Shown here one piece after another: positions 46,687 through 57,900 of a stretch of 64,000 nucleotides of DNA. The position numbers were made by a program, and so were the translations under genes. This stretch comes from Clarkia xantiana subsp. parviflora (Eukaryota; Streptophyta; Magnoliopsida; Myrtales; Onagraceae): positions 248,001-312,000 of the forward strand of contig JAPTYO010000007.1 of the NCBI GenBank assembly GCA_036873135.1, in the 5' to 3' direction. Numbering within the stretch: position 1 is the stretch's first letter; each line of letters begins with the position of its first letter. The notes beneath the pieces are model-generated. The model did no database searches, had not been told where the DNA came from, and saw only the letters and a list, made by a program, of their open reading frames with translations.

Positions 46687-47259
46687 TTCGGCGCAGAAAG
46701 AGATAGAAAGCGAAAGAGAGGGAAGAAGCAAGAAGCTCCTTCTAGTGTGTAGTCTCACCGTCGGCTTAAATGAGGTAAAAGACGGAGATCGGAGAGGAGG
46801 AGTCAAATGAATGAGAAAGCTTCAGAAGAAAGAGAAAAGATTTCCATTGAGACTTTCTCTCTCCAGTCCAGCCACAGCACCACTAACTGTACTGTAGTCT
46901 GAAATAGTAGTGGTTTTGCTGTCAATTTACGAGCTCATGAGAAAAGAGTCATTTCTTTAACTTGGCAAAGAAGAAATGGCTATTTTTAATTTTTTTATAG
47001 GGGTTGTTTGGTAGGCCGTAATCCTAACCCTGAGTTATAACCATATTATTAGCACGACTAACCACTTAGTTAGGTCAACGAAAAAATGTTATCCACAAAC
47101 ACTACATGTAATTGGTACTAATCAAAGCCCATCTCATCTAACCATCAACTTTCTTACAATCATTCACCAATCCAAGATCACAGATGAGAAAACTATACAC
47201 AGCATGATTCGATCACAGATCCATCAAAATCATTTACTATATATATGTTACTCATTGAA
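46687..47259. other. intergenic region UBD / NHL
   Basis: Leader and promoter of the UBD gene. At about 46,998-47,090 a GGGGTTGTTTGGTAGGCCG start resembles the ends of common plant MITEs. No gene. Confidence 0.4.
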
Positions 47260-50200
47260 TCAAAACCGGAATGTCGAGTCATCAGAACCGTACTTGTTTC
47301 TGACATGGTAAGGCCCGGATTTCGGGTTATCACGCTCCTTAGGCTTCACCTCACTGGGTGGTTTTTGCTCTGCTCCAAACAACACTTCTCCGCTCTTATG
47401 CCGATGCCTACTACTTCTGTCTTTGTGACTCTTTGTCTTCATGTAAAGAGGCGCCGTCTCCCCCAGACCGTAAAACTCTGCATACTCTTGCTTCTTTGAA
47501 GAACGGTGCTTCGCTGAAGGGTCTCTGAAGCTACTTGATTTGAATTTCAAGGGCTTGGATGTCTCTGAGATATTGATGTTATCGGTAGGAGGAGGATGGA
47601 TTTGTCGTGTTTCAGAGAGTGGATTCGGGGTCCTCTGTCTTTGGATCGCTTCATCTTCAGGCATTTTGAGTTTATCTTTCAATGGAGTGAGGCCTTTCTT
47701 GGGGCTCAAGGTACTAATTGACAGCTTTGAAGGGACAAAGTAGAGGAATATAGCACCAAATGCTTCGAGTGCAAGTTTTGAGAGGTCAAGGATGAGTTGA
47801 CCGAAGGATGGCCACCCGGGTTCTTGATCTTTCAAATTCTCGAATATTAGGCTCGGCTTTTTCTCCTCCTTTTCCTTTGGTTGAGCTTTGAGGTCAGTGT
47901 GTAAAGACTGTTTCTGCAAAGGGTATCCAAAGATGGACTCAATAAAAGGCTAGTGTAAAATCATAATATGTTCATAGCCTAATGATTCAGATTGGATATA
48001 GTGGTTAGTGTTTACCCTTCTGAAAGAGGAAAATGGCCCGTATCCCTGATGCATAAGGCATGCGGCGTATCCAACCAAGACAGCCCCGATAACCATAAGA
48101 AAATCTGGAAAAAAAGAAACATTTCGGTCACAAAAACATAAAATCAAGCTTGGAAACTTAAACGATTTTTTTTTTACGAAGAACGATTCAGTTTAGTTAC
48201 ACATTATCAAAGCGTGTTATATACAAGTTTATTCTTTTGGCAGCTATATTCTATACAATTACTCCAACACTATGTTGACATTTAAGTCCTGAAACATGAC
48301 ATGTGTTACCAAGTAATTTGAAAGCTAAAGCTTGTACTGATGTAAAGATCAGTAAGACATTAAAGAGTCAAAATTCACAAGAAAATGAAACACATATACG
48401 CAAGTTGATAGCTTATGAGCAAAGTCATGACCCAATTCCTAGTTAAAAAGACATTCAAGTACTATTTTCATCCCTTCAAGAAAATTGTCCTTTAGTATAT
48501 GTCTGAATATTAAACCTAATAACCGATAAAACGAAACACCATAAGGCAAGTAATTACGAATTGTCATGACAATTAGGGTGGTTTGAAACATCCATACATG
48601 ATTACTTAAACTTAAAGGCAGACATATCATACAGTGCTTGACAAGTCAAGAGTTAAATGAAACTTCTGGGCAGTATAGCTGCTTATTTTCTTCTTTACTT
48701 TCTGCATTTTAATTGGTTCAAGCTAGTTTTTTGGAACCTTAGGTGAAGTCTAGCCATAGTCAGTAGAAATAAAACCTGCAGAAGATACTGAATCATGCTG
48801 ACGATCACAATCTTCCTCACTTAAAGAGATTTGACGAAGTGCTGCATTTCCTCTATCAACCACTAACAAAGAACAGGTGGGTCTAATATATACAACATCA
48901 AAGTCATTTGAAAACTTAGCATCCTCACTGGGTCCATCCCTGTAGCCTGCTGTGTTTGATTTTCCTCCAGCAATAGTCGTGACACCTGCAAAGAATTTCG
49001 AAACAAAATCATTCAAGTTCATCTCCTTTGTTCCTATTCTTTTTTTCAGATATCTGCAGTAACATAAAAAGGCCCAAATATTTTGTAAGAGCAAAAACTT
49101 TCAATCAACTCCTATCAAACTGAGTAAACTGTAAGAACCTGAATCTCCGATTTTTCTGATGGCCAGATTAGTAGTATCGGCAACATACACATTGCCTTTA
49201 TCGTCCATAGTGACACCTTGAGGATGATTGAAACGAGCATCACTCGGTTTCCCATCCACATGTCCTGTGTAGCCTTGAAATGAACCAGCAACAAGCCGCC
49301 CTCTACTATCTGTGGCAACCCAAGCATTGTTTATGCATTCGACATAAGCAGAAAAATCCATACAAACTAAAAGACGGCCTAAAAAACTATCAGAAGCTGC
49401 ACTGTCCATAAGCTCACCAAAACACGGTTTTGTCTTACTCATCAGAAAAGAAGATGCAATTATGTATTAACAAATTCAGAAACATTGAGAGCCCCAGTGC
49501 AAAATGAGGTAAGGAATCAGGAAACCTACATTGTGACAGTGGTGGAGTAATCTTGACAATGTTGCTATTGACTTCATCAACAGCATAGAGTTCACCATCA
49601 TCAGAGACACGGATTTTGTAGGGAATTACACCGATCTCATTCCCTTCCACAACAGTTTCAACTAAATAACCATTCTCAAACTGAACAACATTTCCATCTG
49701 CAATACCAACACCCTATAATCAGATTTTCTCCCACACAAATAATAATATATATCTTCTATAGATTTTTGCAACAGTTTTTACCAGACTGAGTCGTTCGTG
49801 AGACCGGATTTGTCCATTTGAGAAGAGAAGACAGTTGTCTCATAAACATCCCTGACCACACATACATTCAGTTGAAGCGAATTAGCAGCAAAGAAGATCA
49901 TATACGAAATCCATAGTTAATTCAAGTTCCTCTCCGAGGAATACTGGCCTGAAATGTTTATTTCTTGGTAATACTGAAATGTTTATATCAACCCTGCAGA
50001 CCTCAAACTCATTTCTGTTCTACTCAATCCTTAATTCAGCCAAAAACGTGGCCATCTGAAACTTCGCAGTCCACCATTTCAATAGAACAAGATCAAGGAA
50101 CTAAATGAAAACGTAAGAAGTGCGTATTTTAGAAATCTGGGCTGTGAGTTAATGAATCCTCAATTGATTGAGTAATCGAAGTCTCAGAGTTCTGATGAGC

Positions 50201-50381
50201 CGCACTAAGTGAATATAGAACATAGCTAAGCTACCAAATCTCAGAACCATAAGAGGCGATTTAGATTGAAAATGAAGCATAATGGCTCTCTGGTACCTGC
50301 AGGAGCTGCATCAGCCTGATATCTGAGGCAGCACAGGACCAAAATCGTAGCAACGGCGACGAAGAGAGGTGAGTTTCTCAT
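47260..50381 (-). CDS. NHL-repeat membrane protein
   Basis: Six exons, 50381-50297, 49697-49530, 49309-49139, 48985-48776, 48104-48016, 47913-47260; 458 aa. Family of plant NHL-domain proteins (Arabidopsis At3g14860/At5g14890-like by memory); exact function unknown. Seen: signal peptide (MRNSPLFVAVATILVLCCL.., about 1-26); NHL beta-propeller strands YKIRVSDDGELYAVDEVNSN, GVTMDDKGNVYVADTTNLAI, and DFDVVYIRPTCSLLVVDRGN; a transmembrane segment at about 213-231; a second hydrophobic helix at about 278-303; then a basic, Lys/Ser/Pro-rich tail, ending STFRF. So the propeller faces the lumen or outside and the long tail is probably cytosolic. Exon 5 contributes only the transmembrane helix. Confidence 0.9.
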
Positions 50382-51744
50382 GGCTGCAGTGAGAAGCGGT
50401 GATGGGAGGAGGTCAGTGAGAGAGTTTTGTGAGTTATGGTGGTTGTGGTAGTGGCATCACTTCAGCCTTCAGCTGCTAGCTACTTGAGCTCTCCCCACAA
50501 CAAGAAAGAGAGTACCGGCCACTGTTTCTCATTACATATTTCTCCATCTCTCTCCTCGTGACAATTTTTAATCAATTTATTCTATTATTTTTTTTGCCAA
50601 TAAAAATAATTTGGTACATAGATCATAGATGAATGAATAAATTAATTAAAGAAATATGCAAAATTAGTATTAAAATTTATTTAAAACAATTAAAGTTAAA
50701 AGTAAACGAAAATGACATAAATTACTCAGTAGAAAGTGTTTCTTTTAAAATAAACTTTATGACATACCTCACTATGTCTACCTAGACCGTGTATTATAAT
50801 GTTGTGATTTTAATAATCTTTAAATTTAATATTTCTATGGCAGGGTTTATCAATATCTTTAAAAAAAACATTATATAATTAATTACACCAAATACATGTG
50901 TCAATATCACTATCATAAGACACAAATTGAATAAGAAAAATAAGACATATGATCTAGATCCTAAAAATTTATCTGGAATCTCCTGGTTTGGAAAAATGGT
51001 AGATTTGAGTAGCATAAATTTTTAACCGTAATTTAGGGTTTTTTTTACTATACTCGTGAAGTATCATTTTTTTACTACTAATATAGATTTAACTGCAACA
51101 TAGATAAAACTTAAAAGTATGCTTTTTTTAACTACACCTAATATTTGTATCATACTATTAATAATATAAATTTCCATATGAGGTTCACCTGTGGGGAAAT
51201 AAAAATATATAAAAAAAAGAGTATTACAAGCATAGTTTTTTTTTTGCCATGAATAATGCATTTATTAGAATAAAAAACCATCAATCCAGATTACAGTCAA
51301 AAGTAAAAAAGAAATAAGAGGAGATGGGTACAAAGACTCAATTCAAAAGGCACATCTTTTTTCTGAATTGCAAAGCGATCCAGTTGGCGCAATGATTTGC
51401 GTTTCGACGAGCAAAAGACCATGAAATGTCGAGTAATTGTTCAGTATAATAGAAAGACTTATTTAGAAGTATCCACAACCTGGAGCGTCGAAATTCGGTT
51501 GTTTAAAAAAAAATGTTTAAAAAGAAACGCAGCCTTTAAACTTTTGGAAAAGTACAAATTGGACCCCAATTAATAGTATAGTATCATCATCATTTAACAT
51601 ATATATAGTCCTTTGGTGTACATATATAAGGATGATACACACACCATCACCATGCATGCACTTAAACTTTGGCGCATTAACATATAATAATGATACATAG
51701 AATTTGGGGCACGGCACACACGCGTATATTTATGACCAAATTAA
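50382..51744. other. intergenic region NHL / peptide gene 1
   Basis: NHL promoter, then AT-rich DNA. Contains a T-run followed by GCCAATAAAAATAA (50588-50600) and the LINE 3'-end relic (51236-51421). The stretch from about 51,520 to 51,744 is probably the peptide gene's 3' region. No gene. Confidence 0.5.
51236..51421 (-). mobile_element. LINE-type 3'-end relic with poly(A)
   Basis: On the minus strand the frame from 51421 reads SWSFARRNANHCANWIALQF and then ends with a stop near 51338. This resembles the C-terminus of the RNase H-like domain (RVT_3) in plant LINEs. A non-coding stretch follows, with AATAAA about 20 bp before CATGGC and a run of 10 A (51236-51245). The 5' part is missing. 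No target duplication identified. Confidence 0.5.
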
Positions 51745-51990
51745 TTAATGCCCAGCTCCTGGACTTGGAACAGACCAAATCAACTTCCTGTGATCAGAAG
51801 ACACTACTGCCACCGTGGCAGCTGCATCCAAGTTTGTTGTGTTATCGTCGACCTTGATATTGGGGAAGCGGAAATGCATCGTCTTCGTGAATGTAGCGAG
51901 CTGGTTTCGAGCTTCTGCAAATGGTGGAACGTTAGCTATAAAAAGTAACATGCATGTAACAATAATAAAAATGGCTGCCACTCTCGCCAT
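51745..51990 (-). CDS. secreted signalling-peptide precursor, PIP/PIPL/CEP-like (1)
   Basis: Intronless, 81 aa. Seen: hydrophobic signal peptide (MARVAAIFIIVTCMLLFIAN.., about 1-27), a variable middle, and the C-terminal conserved end SVPSPGAGH (73-81). Precursors of the IDA/PIP/PIPL/CEP superfamily end in SGPSPxGxGH or SPGxGH and release a C-terminal peptide read by leucine-rich-repeat receptor kinases in defence, root or abscission signalling. Here Gly of SGPS is Val and one residue is missing, so the core is diverged. A TATAAATA box (52082-52089) lies about 95 bp before the start. A second precursor follows 2.7 kb away in the same direction. Confidence 0.75.
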   Translation of the reverse strand: MARVAAIFIIVTCMLLFIANVPPFAEARNQLATFTKTMHFRFPNIKVDDNTTNLDAAATVAVVSSDHRKLIWSVPSPGAGH

Positions 51991-52081
51991 TAATTATTAA
52001 TTAAAGCTAGCTCAATAGTAAATCTAGATGTATTATTAATGAAGTTTGTTTGTTTAATGAAGGGAATAAGAGGGAGAGCAG

Positions 52082-52089
52082 TATTTATA
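52082..52089 (-). promoter_or_regulatory. TATA box of peptide gene 1
   Basis: TATAAATA on the minus strand, about 95 bp upstream of the start codon at 51990. Confidence 0.6.
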
Positions 52090-53465
52090 CATATATATAT
52101 AGTGATGATGGAGTCGTGAGGAGTGAAGCAATAAGGTTGGCACAAATTCAATATCAACTCTAGAGTCCCCATCTCTGCAACTGTACTGCAAACCACCATG
52201 AATTTTTGTTCTAAACCAAAATTTGATTTATTTAGTTACAATTTATTTCATTTAACACAGTTAAATGATTAGTTATTTATAGAGCTAATTAATAAATAAC
52301 TACATGGCAAAAAAAAAAAAGTACTAAATAACTAATCATTTAACTGCGAAATTTTACTTCAATGAGAATTTATATTATAATAACAATAATGGTATTATTG
52401 ACTGACGTTTTCTGTAAAATTAGTATCTAAAATAATATATTAGAAAATTATATGGTTCTTATTGATTAATTTACTATAGTAGTTTACATAATTTTGGAAT
52501 ATGTGATATATTATGTAATTTGAAAGGTCATTATATCTACTTTATACATGAAAAAAAAATTATTCGTAAATCAAAGTATTATAGAATAAGTTATAGTTTT
52601 TGAAATTACAATAATCAAGAGTAAATATTATTATTATAAATAAAATTAATACTATATATTTTTATACATTAAAACTATATATAATTTTTTAATGACGTGA
52701 ATTAATATAGTGCTTTCTAAAGATTAGAATCATCAGTTATGGTATGTGTCACGGTGGTATGTTTTTTTTTGCCAAACGATAGTATTTATTCCGAGTCATC
52801 AACTTTAAAATTGATCAGAAATACATTCTTAAGATATGCATTGTTTTCAACTAAATTATGCTTATAGAAAATATGTCTAGGCAATTTTTTCCTTTTTGGT
52901 TTTCAGAAGGTGGTCATTTAGGTTCATCAAGAGGGCAGCACATGTAGTATATTTGCTTTACATTTAAATTAATTTTCAGTCACACCAAATCATTAGCCTA
53001 TAAGGAGTAACGTGCTAACTATAAATATCTTTTAATTCTCAGAATTTCAACGGCGTTGAATCTCTTATCTCTTAATTAAGAGGTGACAATTAAGAGGTGA
53101 CGTATGCATAATCTACATGGTTAATGAATGAATGACTAGACAAAGACATATTAACAGATAGTGTGAAAAGTTAGGAAGTAAATAAAATATTATAAATAGT
53201 AATTATTTTTTAGATTAAAATTGTATACGCTAAAAGATAAGGGCCAATAATTGCCCCCATTATCCTTGATAGCTAGTATGAGATCAGCATGGAAGTTGTT
53301 GGGTTTTGGGGTTAGCTAGGTTAGGTATAAATATAATTGAAGCAAACATTCCTATTTCCAAAAAGCTAGCAGGGTCAAATGCATGTAATCTATTAATTAA
53401 GTCAGAAACATTTCCTTTTCTGGAAAAGATATTAATTCCACATAATTCATTCATGCACGATAATC

Positions 53466-54244
53466 ATTATAGTTAGGGGTGGCAAACAGGTCGTGTCGTG
53501 TCGATTCGTGTCGTGTCACTAGTGACATACGTGTCAACAGATCTCTCGTGTCTAAACAGATCACTTTAAATATGACACAGACAGTTCTCGTGTCACACGG
53601 GAGTTGGCAGATATCGTGTCACACGGAACACAGACACGAGACACGGAATTTTGTTTTTACACCAAAAAATATTACACTTTTTAGCCCAAAAACTTTTACA
53701 AATGTTACAAAATCATCCTAAATCAAGCACCATCATATTTTGAGAAATAATTGAATCTTCTCATTATACAAATAATAAGTTCATAAAGAAAAATTACTTA
53801 AATATAAAAAATCGATCATTACAAACAAATAAGCCGATATCTAAATTTCAAGTTATCTTGAAGCTAGCACATGAAATCATATTATAAGTTTTTTTTGCCA
53901 ATAGAAGTTTTTATTATTACAGACAATCATATTATAAGTTTTTTTTTTTAAATAGATTAATGTACTAAATAGTTGCAATATTTTTAAAATTATTATTGAT
54001 CATTATATATTTTTTTTGGCAAAATTATTGGGCTTTATATAAATATTAAGTTTCAAATAAGTCGTGTCTATCGTGTGGACCTACAGATCAGATCTACACG
54101 GACTTGCCTAAAAACGTGTCTAGTCGTGTCACAGATCTATCAGACACGGTCAGATTTTCGTGTAGATCAGGACACGAAAAAAAGCAGGTCCGTGTCAGAT
54201 CGTGTCGTCGTGTCGTGTCAGCAATTGCCATCCCTAATTATAGT
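53466..54244. mobile_element. hAT-like element with perfect 8-bp target duplication
   Basis: Element 53474-54236 (763 bp). Left end TAGGGGTGGCAAAC, right end (reverse complement) TAGGGATGGCAATTG, the classical plant hAT terminus. The 8-mer ATTATAGT flanks it on both sides (53466-53473 and 54237-54244). Subterminal regions are packed with CGTGTC/GACACG words (for example TCGTGTCGTGTCGATTCGTG), as in hAT subterminal repeats. The middle is AT-rich and non-coding, so it is non-autonomous. It contains a nested 34-bp insertion at 53891-53924. Confidence 0.9.
53875..53940 (-). repeat. 34-bp A-tailed insertion between 16-bp direct repeats, nested in hAT element
   Basis: AATCATATTATAAGTT occurs at 53875-53890 and 53925-53940. 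The 34 bp between read, on the minus strand, GTCTGTAATAATAAAAAC followed by TTCTATTGGC and A6. This has the form of a 5'-truncated LINE insertion with target-site duplication. Confidence 0.7.
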
Positions 54245-54667
54245 ACATCCATGCATGTATGATAATAATAATTTTATAAATGACCCAAACCGATACATAT
54301 AATTATGTATATGCATATATCACAGACATTACATCAGAATACACTATTTGAAGCCTACAATTAACAACACCGCAATTGTAAATGTATACTACGTACGTAC
54401 TTAATTATTATACAACGGAACAATCATATGATTAGAAGAATACATATGCAATTGTATTACTAGATACCTGCACACGCTACGCGCAGTATTATCCTGACGA
54501 TCATACATGACATGATTAATCCGACTCCGAGTATAATACGAGGGCATGATTGACCACCCGGCTTCAAGTTTTTAAAAATTTATATTTTTTTATACACTAT
54601 AATAATTTAGTGTATATGTATGTCGTCTTAATTCGTGTTTGATTAGATTCATATGGACGCTTATGAT

Positions 54668-54952
54668 TTAGTTACCGACGCCGGGACTCGGGTGAGACGT
54701 TTGCAGCATCCTTTCGATCCGAGCAAGGTGGAGAAGGAAGAGCTTCTTTTCTTCTTCTGAACGGCCATTTGTGTCGGCCGGCTTGAGAATACCGAGGTTA
54801 GAAGGGTTAACAATGGCAGCATACTCGTCTCCACCGGCGGCCTCCATTGTCGGGAAATCCCGAGCTTCTGAAAGTTGAAAATGGCCACTGAGAATTAGGG
54901 CACAAATGGAGAATGGTAGAAGGAGATGAAGAAGAAGGCTAAAGCGAGCCAT
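54668..54952 (-). CDS. secreted signalling-peptide precursor, PIP/PIPL/CEP-like (2)
   Basis: Intronless, 94 aa. Seen: N-terminal signal peptide (MARFSLLLHLLLPFSICALI.., about 1-30, ending SEA), a variable region with an acidic and a basic patch, and the C-terminal end TSHPSPGVGN (85-94), which fits the SGPSPGxGH/SPGxG(H/N) end of the PIPL/CEP superfamily but with His for Gly. The processed peptide would be the last 10-15 residues, secreted, with proline hydroxylation likely in the family. It resembles peptide gene 1 only at signal peptide and C-terminus, as usual in such families. A TATA box lies about 105 bp upstream. Confidence 0.7.
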   Translation of the reverse strand: MARFSLLLHLLLPFSICALILSGHFQLSEARDFPTMEAAGGDEYAAIVNPSNLGILKPADTNGRSEEEKKLFLLHLARIERMLQTSHPSPGVGN

Positions 54953-55056
54953 GCAGAAAGGAATAATGGATGTTTAATTAAGATGATAGAGTGTTTAATT
55001 ATTAGAGGAGTTAATAATTTGCATGTGCATGTGTTTTGGTGAGGGGGACTATGAGC

Positions 55057-55067
55057 CTATTTATATA
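55057..55067 (-). promoter_or_regulatory. TATA box of peptide gene 2
   Basis: TATATAAATAG on the minus strand, about 105 bp before the start codon at 54952. Confidence 0.6.
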
Positions 55068-56193
55068 TGGATGGATGGATGGATGATATCAGGCTACGGT
55101 TGGGAATTCAATCTAAGTACGTTACCACAATATAATATAATATTTATTATATTAAACGTACGTGACTCCCCTAAATTAAAATCGCACTTTTGAAATTCTC
55201 ATCACTTCGAACCTTTTGCTCGGGAATATCCTTTAAAATTATTCATCCTTTAAATTTATTTTTACAAATATTTTATTTACAATTTTACTCAAAACTTTTG
55301 TAAAATTAAATTAAATAATCACAATGAATATAAAAGTGGATTTTAAGATTTTATTTTTGAATTTAAATGTTAAGGTTTATATCGTAGAAAATAAAAATAA
55401 GAGTTTAAAAAAAACACACAAAACAAATATTCCGGGGCAAAAATGAAAATAAAATAATTACTAATAAGAGACAAAGTATAATGCTTTTAAAATAGAAGGA
55501 TTAAAAAATAAATAAAATATTTGCTAAACGAAATGCATGGAAGCACTCATACTTTAAAGTGATGTTAGACAGACCGCTGCTAATTATGTTTATTTACTAC
55601 TCTCAGTAAAAAATATTTGAAATGAGTATTTTTCAATAAAATGCATACATCAAACTCTTCCATCTGAATCACCAACAATGGTTTTCTAGTGGTTAAGAGT
55701 GTTTACGCCTATTTAATTTGATTTCGAAATCTCTCAATGATGTCATCTTGTAATAATAACCTGATTAAAATATATGGTCTCGTCTGATCCATATATCGCG
55801 TCAGACATATGAAGAGTTCAGTAGAAGTGAGCTTAACATCATGCATGTATATATCTTAATTATATTAGGTTGTTGGTGGAGTTACGTTGCGAGGTTAATG
55901 CATGCGCACCGGTTATTCACTAAGTCTTATCGGAAAAAAAATAAAAAATCATGAATAAACAAATATAAATATTACGTAGCGAGATAAATCTAATTTATCC
56001 ACTATTACATTTTTTTTTTAACAAATTAAAGCGCTTCCATCCAAACTATTTGTAAATAAATGGTGCAATATAAAGCCAGTGAACTTCTCTTTTATTAAAT
56101 TCAACAACCGTTAAATTTGAAACGCGAATTCATATTATATGAAGATTTTTTTCATTTACAAACATGTATATTAACCACGTCTAACATATTAGC

Positions 56194-56234
56194 TATTAAG
56201 TTAACTTTTTTTTGGGTCAAAATATTAAGTTAAC
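56194..56234 (-). repeat. micro-insertion with A-run between 12-bp direct repeats
   Basis: TATTAAGTTAAC at 56194-56205 and 56223-56234, both followed by TT. The 17 bp between them read TTTTGACCCAAAAAAAA on the minus strand. Confidence 0.55.
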
Positions 56235-57429
56235 TTCGATGTACATAATTATAATTTACTATAGCACAATTTGACTCTCGTTTTATCTAAATGATAATGT
56301 CAGCTCCTTATTGCAAATCATATAATCTCTTCTCCATTTAAGAAATTATTATTATTAAAAAAAAAAATTACATATCCTTACCCGCCGTTCTTTTTGCTTC
56401 CACGTAATTGATTCCATGCACTAACGACCACTGTTTTTTTATTTATTTATTTATGATAACGACATTTATATATAGCGTGGTGAATGACATGACGGTTAAT
56501 TGTTTAACTTCTATTTTTAGACGTCAATGACCTATCATTATGTTCCCAACCTATAACATATTATGATTTAACATATATAGCACTACAGCAATAAGGGTGG
56601 TAATTTTAACACGAAATTAGATATATGATGAATTTGAGCCATGTCTAATAAGTGCTTGTGATACGCTTCTTTTAGCACGACACCACTTAAGTCTGTGTCA
56701 TGGCTAAGCTAGCTTGGTCGTATCACACCAACATGACAAGACATGGACACACATGCGTATATAATTGGGAGAAATTGCAAAATCAACGCGGTTTATATAT
56801 AATCAATTTTACCCATCTATTCTATTATTATATATATTAAGCGAGTGGAAAAGAGAATAATATATTAAAGTTGACACGTAAACATATTTATGTACGCTTT
56901 AAATAATACGTAAAGTTAAAACACACATAAATAATATTTGTTTTAATGGTTTTACTTAATTATATTCATCGAATATGTTTTATTATTAAATTTCTCAATA
57001 ACCACCAATAAGATACTAGCATTAATTATAAAATGAATTAATTTTATAATTAAAATTGTTATGTAAGACATAGTGCATTCATTAAATTAAATATTTAGTT
57101 TTTAGAGTTCATAGATGATTATATAATTAACCACAAAACATAAATTTTAAAAATTTAATTGTTCTCAAGATATATATTTGTTTAAATTTTTCATATTAAG
57201 ATATAATATACTCTCATATATATATTAATAAAATAATAATATAGTCACATTACGTTGCACATTACAAAGCATACCAAACACTGTAAAGTAATCTAACATT
57301 ATACTCCATGTTACAGCACAACCAAACACTATAATCTAACATTACATTACGTAGCTCACATTATTTGTAATTTCACATTTCAAGTAATCTCACATTACGT
57401 TCATCCAAACGCCCCCAATGTTAAAGTTG

Positions 57430-57900
57430 TAGTAAGTTAAGTTACCTCAATTGATGAGGCAGGTACAGCCACAATTAGTTGTAGTATTTGAAAAGGGGGA
57501 GATTTTGCATTGACTTGATGAAAATAGGGTCTCCTTGCTTCAGGTAAATGTCATTTTCCCATAAAAAGTGCAGCAGCAACTTCAACAACATTTGGGACAG
57601 TGGAAATGAACACTGCACCTATTCGCGAATTATCCATCCGATCTTCTAAGACAGATTCATAGTACCTCTAAATGGAACACACTGTAGAGTAGATGCTGCT
57701 CCTGAACTGTGGAATCTGTGTCTGTCTGGTCTGGTCTGGCCTTGCTCACAATCAAATCAAAGATGGACATATTCTGGGGATTCCTTTCCTTATACCGCAT
57801 CTGAATTGTATCACGTTTTCCAATTGCATCATGCCTACCCATGTGGACTTTCTAGACTTTCTCTGCTTTAGTGAGTTGTAAGAACACCATCAACATAATT
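57430..57900 (-). other. gene-like patch, unassigned
   Basis: The minus strand has a 61-codon frame (57657-57842) and base composition closer to exons than to its surroundings, with phrases such as GAVFISTVPNVVEVAAALFM in another frame (57,551-57,640). I recognise no family. It may be a pseudogene fragment or chance. Confidence 0.2.

Larger units (their letters stand above)
51991..54667. other. intergenic region between the two peptide genes
   Basis: Promoter of peptide gene 1 (to about 52,200), AT-rich DNA, a T-run plus GCCAAACGATAG at 52762-52780 (possible LINE 3' end on the minus strand), the hAT element (53474-54236) with a nested micro-insertion, and the 3' region of peptide gene 2. No gene. 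Confidence 0.5.
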
